Both the position numbers and the translations under genes were made by a program. Shown here one piece after another: positions 1 to 7,669 of a stretch of DNA of 64,000 nt (position 1 is the stretch's first letter; each line of letters starts with the position of its first letter). This stretch comes from Myxococcales bacterium (GTDB lineage: Bacteria > Myxococcota_A > Polyangia > Nannocystales > Nannocystaceae): the NCBI GenBank assembly GCA_014240065.1, contig JAAZXR010000010.1, positions 1 to 64,000 on the forward strand, written 5' to 3'. Below the pieces are notes generated by a model that saw only the letters and a list, made by a program, of their open reading frames with translations, was not told where the DNA came from and searched no databases.

Positions 1-879
1 GCGGTACAAAACGGCACCTCCGCCTCTGACTGCCTCTCTGATTGCACCGCCAACACCTGCGGCGACAACGTCCTTGGCGCCTCCGAAGCCTGCGACGACG
101 GCAACGTCATCAACGGAGATGGGTGCGATGCCAGCTGCAACCTCGAGTCCGTGTGTGGCGATGGCGTACAAGAAGGCGCAGAGGTCTGTGACGACGGCAA
201 CACCGACGCCGGTGACTACTGCGCGCCCGACTGCAGCGCCGTCACGGGTTCTTGCGGAGACGGCATCGCCCAGTCCAACGAGAGCTGCGACGGCGCCGAC
301 CTTGGCGGCAGCACCTGCGCCACAGGGGCCACAGCGCCCGCGGGCAGCACCGTCACCGGCAACGGGAGCGTCAGCTGTACCGTCGCGTGTACCCTCAACA
401 CCTCACTGTGCGAGTACGAGCTCACCCAGTGCAACAACGAGAGCCCGAACCTGGCCATCCCCGACAACGGATGGGCATCTTCGGGCGCAGACAGCGAGAT
501 CGTTGTGACGCAGACGGGCTCGGTCACCGACATCAACGTGTTCGTGGAGATCTCCCACACCTACATCTCGGACCTGCTCTTGTTCCTCGACTGGGGCCCC
601 TACGTGGCCGCCAACAGCGTGCAGATGTCCTCGTACAAATGCAGCTACGAGAACGACATCGCGGTCACGTTCGACGACGAGTCATCGAGCACCTACAGCG
701 GGAAGACCTGTTCGGGCACACCCGCCCTCACAGGAGACATGCAACCGCAAAATCCGCTGAGCGCGCTCGACGGCAAGAGCGCCAACCAAACCTGGCATCT
801 GTGGGCCTTCGATGACTACAGCTGGGACACCGGCACCATCGACAACTGGTGTCTGACGCTTCGATACACGACGCCCTAG
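1..879 (+). CDS. Secreted Cys-rich repeat protein with C-terminal P-domain (5' end outside window)
   Basis: The frame is open from base 1, so the N-terminus lies upstream; 292 residues are visible. The first ~100 residues are Cys-rich repeats of the CGDG-x5-E-x-CDDGN type (DUF4215, common in myxobacterial surface proteins). The last ~130 residues, starting at LAIPDNG, look like a proprotein-convertase P-domain: alternating beta-strand pattern, TGSVTDINVFVEISHTYISD, DL near the middle, and a closing W-x-L-x(3)-D-x(4)-DTGTIDNWCLTL. P-domains in bacterial exported proteins usually sit at the C-terminus beside proteases or as adhesion modules. No protease domain is visible here, and none can be excluded upstream. 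Likely exported and disulfide-rich. The role is unknown. Confidence 0.8.
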   Translation, partial: AVQNGTSASDCLSDCTANTCGDNVLGASEACDDGNVINGDGCDASCNLESVCGDGVQEGAEVCDDGNTDAGDYCAPDCSAVTGSCGDGIAQSNESCDGADLGGSTCATGATAPAGSTVTGNGSVSCTVACTLNTSLCEYELTQCNNESPNLAIPDNGWASSGADSEIVVTQTGSVTDINVFVEISHTYISDLLLFLDWGPYVAANSVQMSSYKCSYENDIAVTFDDESSSTYSGKTCSGTPALTGDMQPQNPLSALDGKSANQTWHLWAFDDYSWDTGTIDNWCLTLRYTTP

Positions 880-991
880 GCTCAGACGCCGCGGGTCAGG
901 TCTCAAGCTCCACACGCTGCGTTCGTCCCCGTCAAAGGCCCTCGACCGGGTTCTCTTGCCCCTGCACTGCGAGCCCGCTAACGTCTCGGCC

Positions 992-1576
992 ATGGATGAT
1001 TCCACCGACGGGAACGCCAACGAGGCCCCCGCTCACTCAAGCCAAACCCTCGCGACCGGGACATGGCTGGAGCTCCGCCGCGAGGGGCGCTGGGAATACG
1101 CCCACCGCACCGGCGGACATCGAGCGGTCATGATCGTCGCGGTCACCGACGACGACGAGCTCGTGTTCGTGGAGCAACCTAGGATCCCCGTCCACGCGCG
1201 CACCGTGGAAATCCCCGCCGGGCTCGTGGGCGATACAGACGCCGACGACACCCCCCTTGAGGCCGCCAAGCGCGAGCTCTTGGAGGAGACAGGCTTCGAG
1301 GCCGCGCGGCTCGAGGAGATCACCCAAGGCTGCGCCTCGGCGGGCATGAGCGACGAGCACCTCCACGTCTTCTTCGCCACCGGGCTGCGGCGGGTGCACG
1401 ACGGGGGCGGTGTCGGAGACGAAGATATCCGCGTCCACCTCGTGCCCCGGGATGGCGCGATGGCGTGGCTCGAAGCCCGCCGCGCCGGCGGCCTCGTCCT
1501 CGACATCAAGGTGTTTAGCGCCCTGTCCCTCGCGACGCATCACCTCGCGCTCGCGCGGCGCCCATGTGAGCCTTGA
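992..1576 (+). CDS. NUDIX hydrolase, ADP-ribose pyrophosphatase-like
   Basis: A 194-residue protein, typical size for ADP-ribose/nucleoside-diphosphate-sugar pyrophosphatases. The NUDIX box is plain: G-x5-D-x7-REL-x-EE-x-GF (GDTDADD... RELLEETGF), with Asp in place of the first conserved Glu. Upstream is the EIPAGLVG segment characteristic of the ADPRase branch. It should hydrolyse a nucleotide diphosphate linked to another moiety in the cytoplasm, using Mg ions held by the REXXEE glutamates. Start chosen at ATG 992 (MDDSTDG); an in-frame ATG at 956 is possible but adds a non-conserved leader. Convergent with the downstream dksA-like gene. Confidence 0.88.
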   Translation: MDDSTDGNANEAPAHSSQTLATGTWLELRREGRWEYAHRTGGHRAVMIVAVTDDDELVFVEQPRIPVHARTVEIPAGLVGDTDADDTPLEAAKRELLEETGFEAARLEEITQGCASAGMSDEHLHVFFATGLRRVHDGGGVGDEDIRVHLVPRDGAMAWLEARRAGGLVLDIKVFSALSLATHHLALARRPCEP

Positions 1577-1701
1577 GTGCCGCCCAGGCCCCGGAGGCCG
1601 CCGGATGATCGCGCGATCCTGGGCGCTCCTCGATCACGAAACACAAAGAGGCGAGCCTCGTGGCCCACCTCCTTCCGCTGCACTCCGCGACGTCGCCGCG
1701 T

Positions 1702-2112
1702 TCAGCTCCCGCGGAGCTTCTTCTCTTTTTCGAGCACCTGCTTGTACTCCACGCTGTAGCGGGTCCACGGGCGGAGCTCCAAGCGCTTGACGCTGATGGG
1801 ATCCCCCGTGCCCTCGCAGTAGCCGTAGGAGTCGTCTTCGAACTTGCCGAGCGCGTTGTCGATCTCGTTGAGCAGCTTGCGCTCCTTGTCAGCGAGGCGA
1901 AGCAAGAAAGTCTGCGACACTTGTTGGCTCGCCTGATCCGATTCGTCTGCGAACTTGTCGGGGTCTTGGATCGCGTCCGACACGTGGGTCTTGAGGTTCC
2001 CGAGGACCTTCGTCCGCTCCCCTTTGAGTCGAGCCTTGAACTTTTCAAGCAGCTCGGGGGTGAGGGTCTCCTCTTCATCAACTTCACTGGGCTTTGAGGT
2101 TTTTTTGGCCAT
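1702..2112 (-). CDS. DksA/TraR-family transcription regulator with degenerate zinc finger
   Basis: A 136-residue DksA-like protein. DksA binds the RNA polymerase secondary channel and works with ppGpp. Visible features are an N-terminal helical arm, an acidic coiled-coil tip (ADESDQAS, keeping a D-x2-D pair), the RLADKERKLLNEID helix, and the C-terminal region YGYCEGTGDPISVKRLELRP. Canonical DksA has four zinc cysteines (CxxC...CxxC). Here only the first remains: the pattern is C-E-G-T, and the second pair is replaced by S-V-E-Y. Zinc-free DksA variants are known in other bacteria, so the protein may be zinc-independent. Monocistronic, with 456 bp before the next upstream gene. Confidence 0.9.
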   Translation of the reverse strand: MAKKTSKPSEVDEEETLTPELLEKFKARLKGERTKVLGNLKTHVSDAIQDPDKFADESDQASQQVSQTFLLRLADKERKLLNEIDNALGKFEDDSYGYCEGTGDPISVKRLELRPWTRYSVEYKQVLEKEKKLRGS

Positions 2113-2568
2113 ACGCTAGGGGTCCTCGTGAACTACCGGAGCTTCGAGCGGCTCTAGGGCCGAGTAGGACAGGGAGAAATAAACCCAACGGGGCGGGCTG
2201 ACAACCATAAATCGCGTCATCCCGGGTAGAAGCGATCTCCTGGCCGAGCCTGCTCCTGCCAGCGGTAATCCCGCGAAGCTCCCGCGGATCCCTCCCTGGG
2301 AAGCATGGTCGCCCAAGGCGCGCCCTCCAGTGGCCGCGGATGTCCTCGGGTGCGGCGTCGATCCCATGGATCTGGCCCGACCAAAAACGACGTTTTCTAG
2401 GCTGCGTTGGCCCGTTCGACCGATTCGAGTGACGCCGAGTCCACCGACAGCCATCGACGAGCTCTCCCGGCGCCCCGCCTCGTGCGCTGAGCCCGAGCAC
2501 AGGCACCCACCGTAAATCACGCGATCACCTCGTTCGCGAGCGCGCAAACAAGCACCACATCTCGATGA
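2113..2568. other. Intergenic region, dksA-like promoter side
   Basis: About 456 bp between the dksA-like start and the end of cheX. An open frame exists on the minus strand (2116-2547), but its composition (Gly/Arg/Ser-rich, no recognisable motif) does not look protein-like. A 13-bp inverted repeat, AAAACG-A-CGTTTT, lies at 2384-2396. The region presumably carries the promoter for the dksA-like gene. Nothing else is recognised. Confidence 0.4.
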
Positions 2569-3078
2569 CTACGCGGCGGCATTCGCGGCATGGCGGGTGT
2601 CCACGATGGCCACGAGCACCACCTGCATCCCCCCGCCGAGATCTGCCTCCAGATATTCGGTGCGCAGGCGCTTCGTCGATTCGATGACGCCCTCGATAAC
2701 GAAGGGCAGCCCGAGCTGTAAGGTCGCGTCGTACGGAGCCATTCGCGACTTGACGCCGCCAGCGACGATATTGACTACCTCGCCGATGGCGTCCGCGACG
2801 TCCCCGTCGGGGAGTTCTTGAGCCTCTTCCGCGTCCATCTCGAACAGGCGCCCGGCGATGGTGCGGCACGTCTCCGGGCTCGCGGCGACGGCGATTTGCA
2901 CCGAACACTTGTCACCGATCAGGGCGATATATCCGCCCGAGAGATCGCCCTCTGATCGACGCGGACCAATCACCTTGCACCCCTCAAGCTCGAGCGTTGT
3001 GGTCGACAGCTCCGCGGTCGCTTCCGCGAGCGCTTCCAACCACGGACCTGGCTCCATGCCTGGATCGCTCTCGCTCAT
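2569..3078 (-). CDS. CheX-like CheY-P phosphatase
   Basis: A 169-residue protein of the CheC/CheX/FliY superfamily, which dephosphorylates CheY-type receivers. The family active-site pattern D-x3-E-x2-N is present as DAIGEVVNIVAGGVKSRM near residue 90, followed by the usual alternating strand/helix pattern and a C-terminal hydrophobic beta strand (MQVVLVAIVDT). One motif copy is visible, as in CheX rather than CheC. Its start overlaps the end of the upstream cheY-like gene by ATGA (3075-3078), so the two are translationally coupled and this receiver is the likely substrate. No CheA, CheW or receptor gene is nearby. Confidence 0.82.
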   Translation of the reverse strand: MSESDPGMEPGPWLEALAEATAELSTTTLELEGCKVIGPRRSEGDLSGGYIALIGDKCSVQIAVAASPETCRTIAGRLFEMDAEEAQELPDGDVADAIGEVVNIVAGGVKSRMAPYDATLQLGLPFVIEGVIESTKRLRTEYLEADLGGGMQVVLVAIVDTRHAANAAA

Positions 3079-3443
3079 GCGGCCACCAGTACGGGTGAGA
3101 GTTTTTCTTCAAAGTCATCCGCAGTAAAGGGCTTCGTGATCAAGAACAGGGCGCCCGCGTCCATCGCCACCTGATGCATCTCGGCGGTGCCTTCAGAGGT
3201 GACGAAACCAAATTTCACCTCGTTGCCGGCGCCGCGCAGCTCTTGCAGCATCTCGATGCCGTTCATCTCGGGCATATTCCAGTCGCACAAGACGAGGTCC
3301 GGCGTGTGCTCCGCCACCCGCTCGAGGCCTTCGCTGCCGTTGCCCGCCTCCACCACGTCGTGGTTACCGAAACCGGCCTGGCGGAGGGTTCTCTTCACGA
3401 TGCTACGCATCACCTTGCTGTCGTCTACGATGAGGATTTTCAT
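3075..3443 (-). CDS. Stand-alone CheY-like response regulator
   Basis: A 122-residue single receiver domain with no output domain. Conserved residues are visible: acidic pair in ILIVDDSKVMR, phospho-acceptor Asp in LVLCDWNMPEMNG, switch Thr in FGFVTSEGT, and Lys in LITKPF. The start is ATG 3443 (MKILIVDD), because the longer in-frame extension to 3515 is not receiver-like. First gene of the cheY-cheX pair and divergent from a second CheX gene at 3902. Signals probably by protein interaction; the cognate histidine kinase must lie elsewhere. Confidence 0.92.
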   Translation of the reverse strand: MKILIVDDSKVMRSIVKRTLRQAGFGNHDVVEAGNGSEGLERVAEHTPDLVLCDWNMPEMNGIEMLQELRGAGNEVKFGFVTSEGTAEMHQVAMDAGALFLITKPFTADDFEEKLSPVLVAA

Positions 3444-3901
3444 GGTTCGCCTACGCCCTATGTAGTTCGGAACAACGCCCCCCCTTCTTGAGTCCCAGGA
3501 CGAATCTGCCCGCATTAGGCCGGTTCAAAAGAGCACGCGTCCAGAGTTCGGCCTGGCGCGGCTATTTTGCGTCCCAGCGCCCACAACGACGGGCCCAGCC
3601 CCTTTTTCTGGGACGGTGATGTCCGCCCGTGTGAAGGGGCCGTCCCGAACACCCTACGGGTCCAATTTCGGCCTTCATTCGGGCTAGCGTAGATCGCGCT
3701 CAGGTTCATGCGGCGCGACGTCCCGCCGCTAAACTGCGATTCACGGCCTCTAAAACCGGCTGGAGTGGGGTATCGAGCGCGGCGCGGCGGTGTCGCAGTG
3801 CGCTGTTGTCGACGCGATCAAGAAGTCCCGAGCTGACGAGCGACCCAAATCGGCGCTGAAGGGCCCCCCCCTTGATGGACGATGGACACCGTACGCGCGC
3901 C
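3444..3901. other. Divergent intergenic region between cheY and second cheX
   Basis: About 458 bp between two divergently read chemotaxis-type genes. It must hold promoters for both directions. Short open frames on the minus strand (3515-3709 and 3706-3924) show no recognisable domain and overlap the start of the plus-strand gene. No RNA gene or clear operator was found. Confidence 0.4.
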
Positions 3902-4411
3902 ATGGCCACATCAACGCAATCCACCGACTTTGACGCCGAAAAATGGGTTTCGGCGATTCATCACTCTCTTCAAACCGTCGCCTGCGAGACCCTCGGTGTA
4001 GAGGAGGCGAAGATCACTCGCGCCGCGACCCACGATGCCGAGGCGAGCAAAATACGAGGTGCCTACATCTCGCTCGTCGAGGGAGACTTCTCCGCGCTCC
4101 TCGGGTTGCGCGGAACGAAGCAAGACTGCGAGCACCTCGCACGGATGATGCTTGAGCTCGGGGAGGATGAGGATGCGCCAGATGAAGACGTGAGCGGGAC
4201 GATCTCTGAGCTCGCGAACATCATCGCGGGCGTGGTGAAATCAACCATCGGTTTCGCAGATCTCAAGCTCGGGATCCCGATGGTCGTCTCCGGTCGCGTC
4301 ACCCCGGCGAACCAGCAAGAAGCCGCCTCCGACCTCGTCCAGTTCGGGCCTGTGTGCTTGGAGATCTTCTTGCTGTACCGCCGAAAACGCGCGCGAAAGA
4401 GCGCCGCCTAG
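3902..4411 (+). CDS. Second CheX-like protein
   Basis: A 169-residue protein, the same length as the CheX at 2569-3078 and clearly related in plan. Its core DVSGTISELANIIAGVVKSTI keeps the E-x2-N pair of the CheX/CheC phosphatase helix. The residue four before the Glu is Gly rather than Asp or Ser, so catalysis could be altered. ATG 3902 was preferred over ATG 3872 because the extra ten residues look untranslated; no good ribosome site decides this. Read divergently from the cheY-cheX pair. A role in tuning the same CheY-P, or in binding it without hydrolysis, is inference. Confidence 0.72.
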   Translation: MATSTQSTDFDAEKWVSAIHHSLQTVACETLGVEEAKITRAATHDAEASKIRGAYISLVEGDFSALLGLRGTKQDCEHLARMMLELGEDEDAPDEDVSGTISELANIIAGVVKSTIGFADLKLGIPMVVSGRVTPANQQEAASDLVQFGPVCLEIFLLYRRKRARKSAA

Positions 4412-4492
4412 CAATCGGACCCGGCGCGTCGCCGCCCCGGTCTCCGGGTCGAGCTTGATCGCGCAGCGCGAACGCGCGACAACGTCAACGTC

Positions 4493-5350
4493 GTGAGCGA
4501 ACCGAGCCAGCAGCGCATTGAGATCCCCGGCCATACCATCGCGGCCCAAGTGTGGGGCGATCCAACAGCGCGCCCTACGGTGCTCGCGCTGCACGGCTGG
4601 CTCGACAGCTCCGCCTCTTTCGCTCGACTCGCTCCGCTCGTGCGTCGTGCGCGAATCATCGCGGTCGACCTGCCCGGCCACGGCGCCTCTTCACACAAGC
4701 CCGCCGGGAGCTCGTATCACTTCGTCGACGCCGTCGCTGACACGGTGGCGATCATCGACGCCCTCGGACTTGAGCGCCCGCTCCTGCTCGGGCACTCCAT
4801 GGGCGCGGGCATCTCCAGCCTCGTCGCGGGGCTCCTCCCGTCCCGAATCCGCGGGGTCTTCCTCATCGAGGGGCTCGGCCCACTGACCGACGACCCAAAG
4901 AACGCCGCGACGCGCCTCGCCGACTCACTGAAACAGCAAGACAAGCACCGGCGAGACCGGAGGCGCGTGTTCGCGACGCTCGAAGACGCGGCCAGTCGCC
5001 TCGAGCTCGCCCAGCAAATCTCTTCGGAGGCGGCCGCGATCTTGGCCGCGCGCGCGACCGAAGCGGTGGCAGGGGGGCTCCGCTGGCGCGCCGATCCTCG
5101 CCTGCGAATCGCCTCACGCATGCGCTTCACCGAGGCGCAAGTCCACGCCTTCTTGTCCGCGATCAAAGCGCCCGTGCGCTTGATTCAAGCGGAGCGAGGC
5201 TTCCCATTTGATCCCCCAACCATGGAGGCCCGCGTCGCGATGGTCCCCGACCTCACGCTGGTGAACGTGCCTGGTCATCACCACGTGCACCTCGACAGCC
5301 CGGGGCATGTCGCCCCGAGCCTCCAAGAGCTCATCGACACGTCATCGTAG
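4493..5350 (+). CDS. Alpha/beta-fold hydrolase
   Basis: A 285-residue cytoplasmic alpha/beta hydrolase. Visible landmarks are the oxyanion segment LALHGWLDSSASF, strand-turn VDLPGHGASS, nucleophile elbow LLLGHSMGAGISS (G-x-S-x-G), a cap region around residues 145-215, and a C-terminal catalytic His in NVPGHHHVHLD. These are the elements of an esterase/lipase/epoxide-hydrolase-like enzyme. The substrate cannot be told from sequence. GTG start at 4493. Convergent with fabV. Confidence 0.85.
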   Translation: MSEPSQQRIEIPGHTIAAQVWGDPTARPTVLALHGWLDSSASFARLAPLVRRARIIAVDLPGHGASSHKPAGSSYHFVDAVADTVAIIDALGLERPLLLGHSMGAGISSLVAGLLPSRIRGVFLIEGLGPLTDDPKNAATRLADSLKQQDKHRRDRRRVFATLEDAASRLELAQQISSEAAAILAARATEAVAGGLRWRADPRLRIASRMRFTEAQVHAFLSAIKAPVRLIQAERGFPFDPPTMEARVAMVPDLTLVNVPGHHHVHLDSPGHVAPSLQELIDTSS

Positions 5351-5389
5351 TCCCGGGCGCCGATCCGCCCGTGCGATGACGCTGAAGCG

Positions 5390-6646
5390 CTACGCCTCAA
5401 CCCGACAGACGACGTCGGTGTCGAACGCGGCCTCGTAGTCCACGCCCTCGATGTTGAAGCCGCGGGTCTTCGCGTATTCGCTCATGAAGGCGTCGAAGCG
5501 ATCCCGAGGAAACGTCGCGCCCACCGTGAGTCGCTCGTAGAGCTCCCGCAGCGGCGCCTGCACCTCCTCTGAGAGCTCGCGGTCGTCCATGCGCAGCAGC
5601 CCCTCCCCATCGAGCGTTGGGGTCGCGTCGCCACAAAAGTTCTCTTGGAACATGCGGCGCATGGAGCCGAGCGGGTCTTCGAAGCGCTCCTTCATGATCC
5701 CCATGGTCAACGCCATATAAAACGGGACACCGGGGATGCCGCCGGACGCCTCCGTCACGACGGCAGGTCCCTCCACCGCGATCGCGCGCCCGCCCAGGCG
5801 ATCGGCCAACAATTTGTCGAGCGCGCGCGTATAAAATTCAAGCTCCGCCTTGGCGAGACCGATCAGCCCTTTGTGGTAGATCGCCTCGTTGAGAGGGCCG
5901 CCTCGGTAACTGATCGTCAAGAGCGTGAACCCTTCCGCGAGCACGTCGGCCTCCGCGAGGAGGTCGATCCACTGTTCGACGATCCTCCCTCCCATGACGA
6001 ACTGGGTACGCACCGCCTCCTCTGGCGTTCCAGGCTCGAGCACGAGCTCGTCGACGACCGGGTCTTGATCCTTGTCGGCCCCGGTGAAGGTGCGGATCGT
6101 CGCGGCGTTCCCCATGGGCTTGAGCACGCTGCTCACAGGCTTGCCGGTGCGCGGATCGAGCCCCCGTGGAGCGGCGAGCGCCCACACGAGCCCGTCGATT
6201 TTTCCTCCATCAAAACGCTCCTTGATCGCCTCCACCGTCTGCTGACGGAACGCCGGATCGAAGGCGTCTCCATTGAGTGAGCTGGCGTGAAGCCCTCGCG
6301 TCCGCAAGGAGCGCTCGATGGCGACGTTGCGATGCCAGCCCGGGGAACCAATCTTTCGAATCTTGTTGTTGCTGTCTGGATTTGGTTGGCCGTCGTAGGC
6401 GACGCTCAGCGTGTGCGCCCCGAGGTCGCAGCCAAGGGCGACCCGCGCGGCGCTCCCAAAGCCGCCAGAGCCGCCCACCAGCAACCAGCGCGCGGACGAC
6501 GGTTGGTGCGTGCGACCTTCGAGCGCCCGACTCACCATCTGTTCGGCGGCGCGCTGCGTCCCCACCGGGTGAAAATTCCCCGGAAAGATGACGTTGCCTT
6601 GGGCCTTCATGAAGCGAAACTGAAACCGCGGGAGGACAATTTCCAT
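5390..6646 (-). CDS. fabV: FabV-type trans-2-enoyl-ACP/CoA reductase
   Basis: A 418-residue protein, matching the ~400-residue FabV family of NAD(P)H-dependent enoyl reductases. These catalyse the last step of the fatty-acid elongation cycle and are insensitive to triclosan. Seen: N-terminal FHPVGTQRAAEQMV, Rossmann glycine motif VGGSGGFGSAARVAL, WALAAPRGLDPRTG, and the active site SYRGGPLNEAIYHKG...K. The last contains the Y-x8-K pair that separates FabV from FabI (Y-x6-K). Typical length and no lost catalytic residue. Stands alone on the minus strand. Confidence 0.93.
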   Translation of the reverse strand: MEIVLPRFQFRFMKAQGNVIFPGNFHPVGTQRAAEQMVSRALEGRTHQPSSARWLLVGGSGGFGSAARVALGCDLGAHTLSVAYDGQPNPDSNNKIRKIGSPGWHRNVAIERSLRTRGLHASSLNGDAFDPAFRQQTVEAIKERFDGGKIDGLVWALAAPRGLDPRTGKPVSSVLKPMGNAATIRTFTGADKDQDPVVDELVLEPGTPEEAVRTQFVMGGRIVEQWIDLLAEADVLAEGFTLLTISYRGGPLNEAIYHKGLIGLAKAELEFYTRALDKLLADRLGGRAIAVEGPAVVTEASGGIPGVPFYMALTMGIMKERFEDPLGSMRRMFQENFCGDATPTLDGEGLLRMDDRELSEEVQAPLRELYERLTVGATFPRDRFDAFMSEYAKTRGFNIEGVDYEAAFDTDVVCRVEA

Positions 6647-6786
6647 GATGGACCGCGTGTACCACGAAAGCCCCGCTCAGACAGCGGCGCGATCCATCAT
6701 CTGCCGCAACTGTGACAAAGTGTGCATCCAACTTCACGCGCCCCGTTTCATGGAGCCGAGCGATTCAACGCGGGCCCGACGACCCG

Positions 6787-7401
6787 CTAGCCCGGCAGCG
6801 GGCCTTGGCCCTCGCGGAGCACCTCAATTTGATCATCCGTGGTGAAGCGCAACACGGTGGAGGGCTCTGGCCAAAGCGGCCCGGTGTCCACGACGGCGTC
6901 CACCTGCCGGGCGTACCGTTCGAGGTAGATGTCTGGATCTTCGAGATCAGGGTCGTCCTCCGCGGGCGTCACAGATCCCGTGAGCAGCGGCATCTCCAGC
7001 CCCTCGACCAGCAGGCGACAGACCTCGTAATTTGGATAGCGCACCCCGACCTCATGGGCGCGGTTCTTCATGACCCGCGGGACGTGCTCGCTGGCGTTGA
7101 GCACCATCGTATACGGCCCCGGTAGCAAGCGACGAACCACGCGAAACGCCGTGGTGCTCATGTACCCATACCGCCCCAAATCGCGGAGCTCGCTCACCAG
7201 CATCGTGAGCGGCTTCTCGTGCTTTTCGTGGATCCCCTTGAGCTTGCGCAAGGTCGCGATCCCCTTGCGACTCGACATCGCGCAGCCGAACGCGTAGCCC
7301 GTGTCTGTCGGATAGATGATGACGCTCCCCCGACGCAAGCGCTCTACCGCAGGCTCAAGCTTGCGGGGATCGGGGCGGTCGGCGTTGACACGAATTCTCA
7401 T
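6787..7401 (-). CDS. YciO/Sua5/TsaC-family protein (threonylcarbamoyl-AMP synthase-like)
   Basis: A 204-residue protein of the Sua5/YciO/YrdC superfamily. The line VIIYPTDTGYAFGC, the RKLKG...KPLTMLV segment, LPGPYTMVL, and VGVRYPNYEVCRLL closely follow the YciO branch. YrdC/TsaC enzymes make threonylcarbamoyl-AMP for the t6A37 tRNA modification; for YciO-type proteins that activity is less certain. No C-terminal Sua5 extension. ATG at 7401, with an adjacent GTG at 7404 as alternative. Divergent from the aminopeptidase gene. Confidence 0.85.
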   Translation of the reverse strand: MRIRVNADRPDPRKLEPAVERLRRGSVIIYPTDTGYAFGCAMSSRKGIATLRKLKGIHEKHEKPLTMLVSELRDLGRYGYMSTTAFRVVRRLLPGPYTMVLNASEHVPRVMKNRAHEVGVRYPNYEVCRLLVEGLEMPLLTGSVTPAEDDPDLEDPDIYLERYARQVDAVVDTGPLWPEPSTVLRFTTDDQIEVLREGQGPLPG

Positions 7402-7669
7402 CACGGGGACGGGGCGGAGGAACGCGGCGCGAGCCTAGCGCCTCGCCGTGACTCCTGGGAGAAAAGATGCGTCAAATTTATCGAAGGCCTAGGTCCCTGA
7501 ACATCCACCTGTCGTGGTCAATCACACGTGACTCCGCGCACGATCTTGACCATGGCGCGGCCGCCGACGGGCAGGCAGCCGCGCGGGCCCCCCACGCTCC
7601 CCGTCGGCGCCGCGGGGTCCACGGACGCGTCGCGTGACCCCCCCCCCGCTTCGCGGTACAACCCACGTC

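Noticed and set aside
1607-1618. 12-bp palindrome GATCGCGCGATC between the NUDIX and dksA-like stops, considered as a terminator.
   Set aside because: A self-complementary 12-mer with no loop and no T-run; occurs easily by chance in this composition.
2116-2547. A 143-codon open frame on the minus strand upstream of the dksA-like gene.
   Set aside because: Gly/Arg/Ser-rich translation with no motif or plausible ribosome site; high-GC DNA gives many chance open frames.
3706-3924. A 72-codon minus-strand open frame overlapping the second cheX start.
   Set aside because: Weakly protein-like, but overlaps the start of a recognisable gene on the other strand and has no recognised family. A decayed gene remnant cannot be excluded.
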